DNA of 64,000 nucleotides from Filosporella fistucella (taxonomy: Eukaryota > Ascomycota > Leotiomycetes > Helotiales), in assembly GCA_030077755.1 (NCBI GenBank), contig JAQJZZ010000012.1, forward strand, positions 1,426,001 through 1,490,000, read 5' to 3'. The translations under genes were made by a program, and so were the position numbers. The notes under the pieces were generated by a model. The model ran no database searches, was not told the DNA's origin, and was given only the letters and a program-made list of their open reading frames with translations. Numbering within the stretch: the first letter of the stretch is position 1; each line of letters begins with the position of its first letter. Of this stretch, positions 58,277 to 64,000 are shown one piece after another.

Positions 58277-59188
58277 TTGTCCGGTCGAAAAGAGAGCGTT
58301 GGATGTAAAGGAGGGCACGAGCGTGATTATGTAGTTACATCTCAAAGGTTCAACTATTGAAAGGAAGCTTTGGAAAAGGATTTGAAGCAACTACCTGCAA
58401 AGCTCAGCTGCAGGCTTTGCCGATACACCAGCAGCTTTTCAAGACTGGAATATGTGAAAAGATATGTATTGGTGCATGTCTGCAACAATCAATGCCTCTC
58501 GTGATAGGAGATCTCGAACTCAGTTATCAAAACCACAGCAAGCCGTCTGCATGTATCAGTTGAAAGAAGCACTTGTGTGAAATGCTGAGTTGCAGACTTC
58601 TATTTCTGAAAAAAGCGATGAGTGTTTGAAAGGGGAATGAATGGAAACTGCTTGTGAGTATCATAGGAAGATGAGTCAACATCGCTAGAAGGGAGAACAC
58701 CTGGACTGGGAACGATGTTCAGCAAGCGAAACTTGCATGATGGAGAAAGGTCCCAAAGCACTCGAATGTCAATATGCCGCTTGATCTTCTCCCTACTTAT
58801 TTGAATATGCGCTCTCTGTCGAAATGATCACATGATAAAATAATTTCCACGTTAGCATATGCAAAAGAGAGTCATATTTTACATCACTCTCAAGCTAGAT
58901 CGATATTATGATGGCCAGTTCTATCTAAATCTGGCATCGATGAGCAACTTTTGCCCACAATGGAGCCGATCTCCTTAGAAGCGCCCCTGCGCCTCTTGCG
59001 GACATCGCGAATGGGAATCCTGTCACACAATGCAGTGATCTCAATCGAGAACATGAAATTTAGGTATCCGAGGAACGCCGATGCTATGCTGCAAGTAAAA
59101 AAAAGAAAAGAAAAGCCTTCCCATTCATTACCCTCGTAAGCTTGCGCCACTGCAAAGATGACATGATCGATAGCCCGGTGACCAGGTT
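58277..59188. other. intergenic region
   Basis: 5' flank of the MYND pseudogene and 3' flank of the Ulp2-type gene. Short ORFs here have no motif. Confidence 0.45.
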
Positions 59189-62100
59189 TCATTCAGAAAT
59201 CTTGATGTGGTTTGAGTGGTTACCAATGATCGCAGCATCAGAGATATCAAGAGTATAAGATTGCGGCCTTTTAGTCGTCCGGTGATGAGAATCTTCAGTC
59301 TTTCGCTTTTTGGATGGCGGCTCGGATTGGAGTCTTTGTTTAACCTTGAGAGATGGAGGAACGCGGAGTGAAGGGGATACTGATCGACGTTTGTAGATTT
59401 GTGATTCGGTCTCTTCGTCATGCTTAGCTTCGGTCTCTCGCTTTTGATTGCCAGACCTCGGTGACGATCGCTTTTCAGGCTTAGTGTGGCCAGAGACACG
59501 GGAAGAAGGGATATCGCGACTTCCGGAGTCAACCTGCCGGTAATCAATAGATTTCTTCCTCTTTTTCTTGGGTGGAGATTCAGATGGCAACCGCTTCTCA
59601 GTTTTCAGGGGAGCGGAGACTCGCGAGGAGGGAGGTTCTGATCGAGAATCTCGGACTCTTGCTTCAACTTGTGGATGCGGCTCAGGAGACGGTGAGCTCA
59701 ACAGATTCGGTTCGTTGGGAGCTTCATCAAGAAGCATAGTGTCATGGTCTGAGTCAGATACGTTATTTTCGGGAGGTACTTGGTCGGTGTTGACCAGATC
59801 CATCTCATCTTCTGTTGCAATGCCATTAGGGGACCCATCTCGAGCTTGATTGTCTATATGCGACTGAGTGCGAAGTTGGACATCAGAATTAGGACCACGA
59901 GGACGGTCATCTGAATCAGGGATGCCTGACCATTCCATTTCAGGGGTGGGGGTTTGCAGCCTTTGGGTGTCTTGCTGGACGTGTCCGTAGTTGCTTGGTT
60001 GATGGCGACGTGTTGGAGGCGAGTCAGAGATGACTATCGGTTGATTTGGAGCTTTCGTTGCGGTCTTCCCTGTAGTACTCCTCGCAAGGGACCCCGGGGA
60101 CTTTTGAAGTGCAGTAGCATGATGCTGCACTTCGGTGACCTGAGACATATCATCGTTCTGAGTTGAATCTTCGATTTCGACTATGTCATGGTTGGCAATC
60201 GCAGATGTGGTTTGGGAGCTTTGAATTCCCTCTCCCTGACCAAAAGAGAAAATCTTGTTGAAGGCCCTTTTCACGAGTCCAGGACCTTCCGGCTGTACCT
60301 GTACCTGTCTTCCCATATGCGTGTCCGAATTGACTATGTCAGGTTTTGGAGCATTTGAGGTTTGATTTGTGGTAGATTGTGGAATGACATTTGATTTTCC
60401 TAAAGGGTTGGCGACATCCTTAATAATTTCACTCATATGGTTCAATTTTTCCGATGGCTCGGGTCTTGCTGCTTGCTTGTTCTTAATTTTCGTCGCTTTA
60501 ACCTTCTTCGCAGCTTCGACTTGGTCACTTTGGATCTGAAACAACAAATCGCGAAGCTCGTTCCGAGAGTCTGATGGATTAGGCCACTTGAGATCCACAT
60601 TTGGTCGATTCTGGAGGATGCTGTGGATGAATGGTTCACCTTGCTTTAGAAACATCTCAACGTACTGAAGGATAAAAATACCACAATCATAGTAGTTGGA
60701 TTGTTCCGGAAGACCCTTTGCTTTTAAACCGAAGGGGTTTGAGATGGTGATATCGATTCCTCTCTTTGACTTCAGCTCACACTCTAGATACTTTTTCAGA
60801 TTGCCGCAGACAGGTGAGTGAGCAAGAGCTAAAGAATCCATTGTGACGATACGAGGCTGAAGAGGGTCGTACCCTCGAAATCCGCTCTGTGTCCTTTGCT
60901 TCGGCTTCTTAGGAATAATTGAGTTGGATGGCCCAGGGATTAAATCTGAAGTAATGTTTGCAGGGCCAGTGTCTTCTTCACCCGCCTCATGCTTGTTCGA
61001 GACATCCATGCTCGTTAGGTTGTGTGAAGTACTAGCCTTTTTGCTGTCTTTCTCTCCAACAATGACTTTGTTGGCTTCGAACCCCTCACTCTCGTTCAAC
61101 GAGAGGGTTTCCACCTTAGAATTGATCGCGGACGGTGATGCTTTTGACGAACCCATACCTGATTTGTCGTGTTCAATCAAATCTACCTGCTGGGGTTCAG
61201 ACTCGTCACCCTTTTTGTTGGAGGGAATGAGTTGTGGTGCGTTGCAAATGATAGCGACGAACCAATGCAGATCCTTGGAAATCGGTACAACGATGTAATC
61301 ATAAGAAAAAATATCCACCTTGGATGTCCAGCGTTCCACGGATTTGTAATTGAAGCCCTTTCCACCCACTCCGCTCAACCTCTCGTAAAAGTAGGTGTTC
61401 ATAAAGTAGACACGTTTTGTGAAGTCAGGATTCAATTCCTCGTATTGGCGTTGGAGATGCAAGAGCTTGAAATTGATGAGATTGTCGTTCAAGTATACTG
61501 TCTCGTCAAGTCGCTCAATATCTTGCTGGTCTACGGTAGCTTTATTTCTACTATCCGGAGGATATGAGATAGACCCTTTCCAATTAAATTCGTCAACCCA
61601 CTGCGGATGAAGTTCAGTCCAAAGTTTGATTTGCGCAGGCGGTGATGGTGAGGGAGGTCGTCGTAGAACTCGGGCTGACGAGCGAGTTGGGCGAGTGGAT
61701 GGATCCGCTGCATCAGATGTTCGACGATAGAAGTTCTCTGTAGGTATTGGTTCGACGTTCCGCCCCACTCCCTCGTCGTCGCTGGCAAGGTTGACAAATT
61801 CCTTGTCGGTCTGAGTCTTCATGCTCGAAGAGAGGCGCGGCCTTTTCCGAGGCGGCTGGCTGCCATTTTGGTTCAAATCAGATGTCTCCTCACTTTTTCT
61901 GGCCTTCAGCTTCAGGTCCTGCGCTGCTGCATTCCGCTTTTCCTGATTCAATTTCATGAGTTTGATGTCCTCAGCTTCCACAGAACGAGAGCCTTTGCTT
62001 TGGCTGACTCGTTTCTCGGCAGTTTTGAGAACAGCTTGCATGTGGTAACTTCATCAAAAAACAAGTCAGTAAAATCTTCAAGTATAGTGGGATCACAGAA

Positions 62101-63775
62101 CATGGGAGAGTTGGGTGTCATACTCGTCTCTGTCGAGAAATTGCAGTCCTGAGCAATATCCTTTCAAAGCTGCTCTGAGATGGTTTCCTTGCTCGGGACT
62201 CCCGAACTCGAGATGCACTACGTAATCTCCACCAAGTTCTTGACCAATTGGAAAAAAAAGGAACAATTGAGCACTGGTCTTGCTATGTTCAATCTTGTTG
62301 ATTTTTTTCGTTGGTACTGACCAGATGGGTTCAAGGCCATTTTGTTCCCACAACTCGAGAGTCCCCAACTTAGAATCATGGCGTAGATTTAGCCAATGCT
62401 TCTCAGACTTGGCTGACCATTTTTTTCTCTGACCAACAGCGGACTTGACGTAGTATTCAATTATAGGTGAAGATTTTGAGGATTTGGACGCAGGGGACTC
62501 AAATTGAGTTGGTTTGATATGCTGATTCTTCCTTGCACGCTGCTCCTCTTTCTCATCTGCTTCGCTTTCGCTATCATCAACTTCTACCAGGTCTTCCTTG
62601 GCACGTAGCTTATTGGATTGAAGGCGCTTCGAAAGTTTTGCTGGCTGGGCCTTTATTTTGTTTGATGATAGTGCTTTGACCCTTGTGAGATCTTTCATTC
62701 CACCATGCTGCCCGAGAGAAAGTTCGTCAATAGATCCCTCAGAGTCATCATTCTGCTTCCTGGTCGCACGACTAACAGAGGGCTTTCGAGGTTGCTCATG
62801 AGCCGGACGAAAGTTTCCTAATCTGGTTGATTTTTGTGTATTTTGAATATCAGCAAAGTGGCGTGAAGAGGTGCCTGTTTTCAAAGCGCCTTGATGAGCT
62901 CGCGCTGGTTGAAGGTTTGCTGTGCCTTGATATTTATTTGAGGGGATTGGAGGAATGACGATGTCAAATTCAGATTGACTCTGTTGCTGTAACGAGTCTC
63001 GCTGACGTCCAACGTTGATGGACATAGAAACTTCTGACTCAGATATCGGGTCTGTGGGGTCCTCATTCTCTGCTAATGACTGGCAGCGCGTCCTTGCTTC
63101 TCCTATAGAAACTGGAACTGACTCCGAGCTGCTCTTCTTCCGTTTTCGTGAGCGCGGCTCTGTTGGTCTGGCTCTACTTTCTGTGGTCTTGAATTCAAGC
63201 GGTTTCCCGGATCCATCATTTTTAGGGCTATCCACGGTCTGGCTTCGTCCGGACCTCGACGTCGACAATATCGTTGCCGGATGCGAACTTTTGTTTGAAA
63301 CCTCATGATCGTAGCTAGAGGATTCGAGTGGTGAAATGCAGTCACCCTTGTGCCGGGTTCCATTTTGTCGTCGTTCGCGGAGGTTATGCTCAGTGCTTGA
63401 GCGCCGATCTTGCCCAGTACCCTGTCCATTTAATTTAGGGCCGGTATCATAATCGCTGCTATGGTTGCCGCGAGCTCTCCCAAATGCGCTCTGGTTTCCG
63501 GATTCATTTTGATGGAGCTTATTAACGGGCCTGACGCCTCCGGAATGAGGCTTGGGCTTCGAAAAATTAGTATATTACACATATGGGTAGAAAATAAACT
63601 ATTACCATTGGGTCGTCGTCACGATGTCGATAATTGTAATAATTACCATCCCTAGCTACATCTCTTAAAATCACAAGTCAGCCATCCGTTGGTCGAAAGA
63701 GGTATTAGGAAACACCTACGAGAGATCTTCGGACGGTAAAGAAGTAACTTGAGTGTTCCAGACCCTATTGGACAT
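59189..63775 (-). CDS. Ulp2-type SUMO protease
   Basis: Exons on the minus strand: 63775-63720, 63663-63606, 63556-62124, 62048-59189, giving 1468 aa. It removes SUMO chains from nuclear proteins (family C48). The protease domain begins near residue 700 (LNDNLINFKLLHLQRQYEE). His 777 is in DLHWFVAIICN, Asp 920 in VTMDSLALAHS, Gln 965 in LPEQSNYYDCG and the nucleophile Cys 971 in YYDCGIFILQYVEMF. About 120 residues of low-complexity insertion separate His from Asp, as is usual in Ulp2. The N-terminal half is disordered except for KHWLNLRHDSKLGTLELWEQ ... YVVHLEFGSPEQGNHL (~425-505), which resembles a PH-like fold. The long Ser/Arg/Lys C-terminus has repeated SSRVS/PSLRV motifs. Three introns end in AAG, uncommon but frame-perfect. 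Exon 1 encodes MSNRVWNTQV; an earlier exon beyond it cannot be excluded. Confidence 0.9.
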
Positions 63776-64000
63776 TTAATCAGCAAATTGCGTAAACATT
63801 TCTTCCTTCCCAACCACATACGTATGCTCGGGTGTGCCATGTGGTGGAGTTTGTGTCGTTCTCTCGCGAATCCCTCCCTTCAAGTGTGCCGAAGGAACAG
63901 CCGTAGCGTTCTCGTTAGACTTGGAGGCTTTTAGGATACCATTCTTTGTGGAAATTCTGCATTTTGTCAGGAAATTTTGTCGAGTTTACGATAGGGAACG
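63776..64000. other. upstream flank of the SUMO-protease gene
   Basis: Promoter or 5' leader of the gene starting at 63775; the window ends inside this region. Short ORFs here have no motif. Confidence 0.4.

Overview
The window is nuclear DNA of a filamentous ascomycete. Its genes carry short introns (about 43-145 bp) with GT..AG ends and CTRAC/CTAAC-like branch sites. The gene types are fungal: a HET-domain protein, a Zn2Cys6 regulator, a sedolisin protease, F-box proteins and a two-SH3 Abp1. The gene families and the MYND-finger family look most like Helotiales (Botrytis/Sclerotinia relatives). That placement comes from memory of family resemblance and is not proven here. No bacterial operons, tRNA, rRNA or CRISPR were found.

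Layout. 0.1-2.6 kb: 6-phosphofructo-2-kinase/fructose-2,6-bisphosphatase (minus). 2.6-9.2 kb: a gene-poor stretch with a decayed duplication, a possible tRNA-derived element and a Tourist-like MITE relic. 9.2-14.5 kb: a 1706-aa F-box protein (minus). 15.3-18.1 kb: Abp1-type actin-binding protein. 19.3-19.7 kb: a CYSTM-like Cys-rich protein (minus). 21.8-22.8 kb: Grx3/4 monothiol glutaredoxin. 23.5-24.0 kb: ribosomal protein L26. 24.9-25.8 kb: an atypical SDR (minus). 26.4-27.0 kb: a decayed ~139-bp tandem repeat. 27.2-29.1 kb: an F-box protein (minus). 29.4-32 kb: a repeat-rich block. 32.7-36.3 kb: a possible DUF7587 protein and a zinc-knuckle protein (both minus). 38.4-40.4 kb: HET-domain protein. 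40.9-41.7 kb: an AT-rich island. 41.8-43.4 kb: two genes of unknown function. 46.4-48.7 kb: glycogen synthase. 50.0-53.7 kb: a Zn2Cys6 regulator followed by a fatty-acid-hydroxylase/Rossmann fusion. 54.6-56.8 kb: a secreted sedolisin with a GC-AG intron. 57.1-58.3 kb: a MYND-finger gene broken by two in-frame stops (minus). 59.2-63.8 kb: an Ulp2-type SUMO protease (minus).

How the genes fit together. Most are unrelated housekeeping genes: glycolytic control, glycogen synthesis, actin patches, iron/redox handling, translation and SUMO removal. Accessory genes (HET, zinc-knuckle, DUF7587-like, unknown Cys-rich) cluster at 29-43 kb, where the repeats and AT-rich DNA also lie. All splice sites were placed by eye; reading frames close correctly across every junction given. 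No complete novel system is visible. The best leads are the GC-AG intron, the broken MYND gene and the repeat families.
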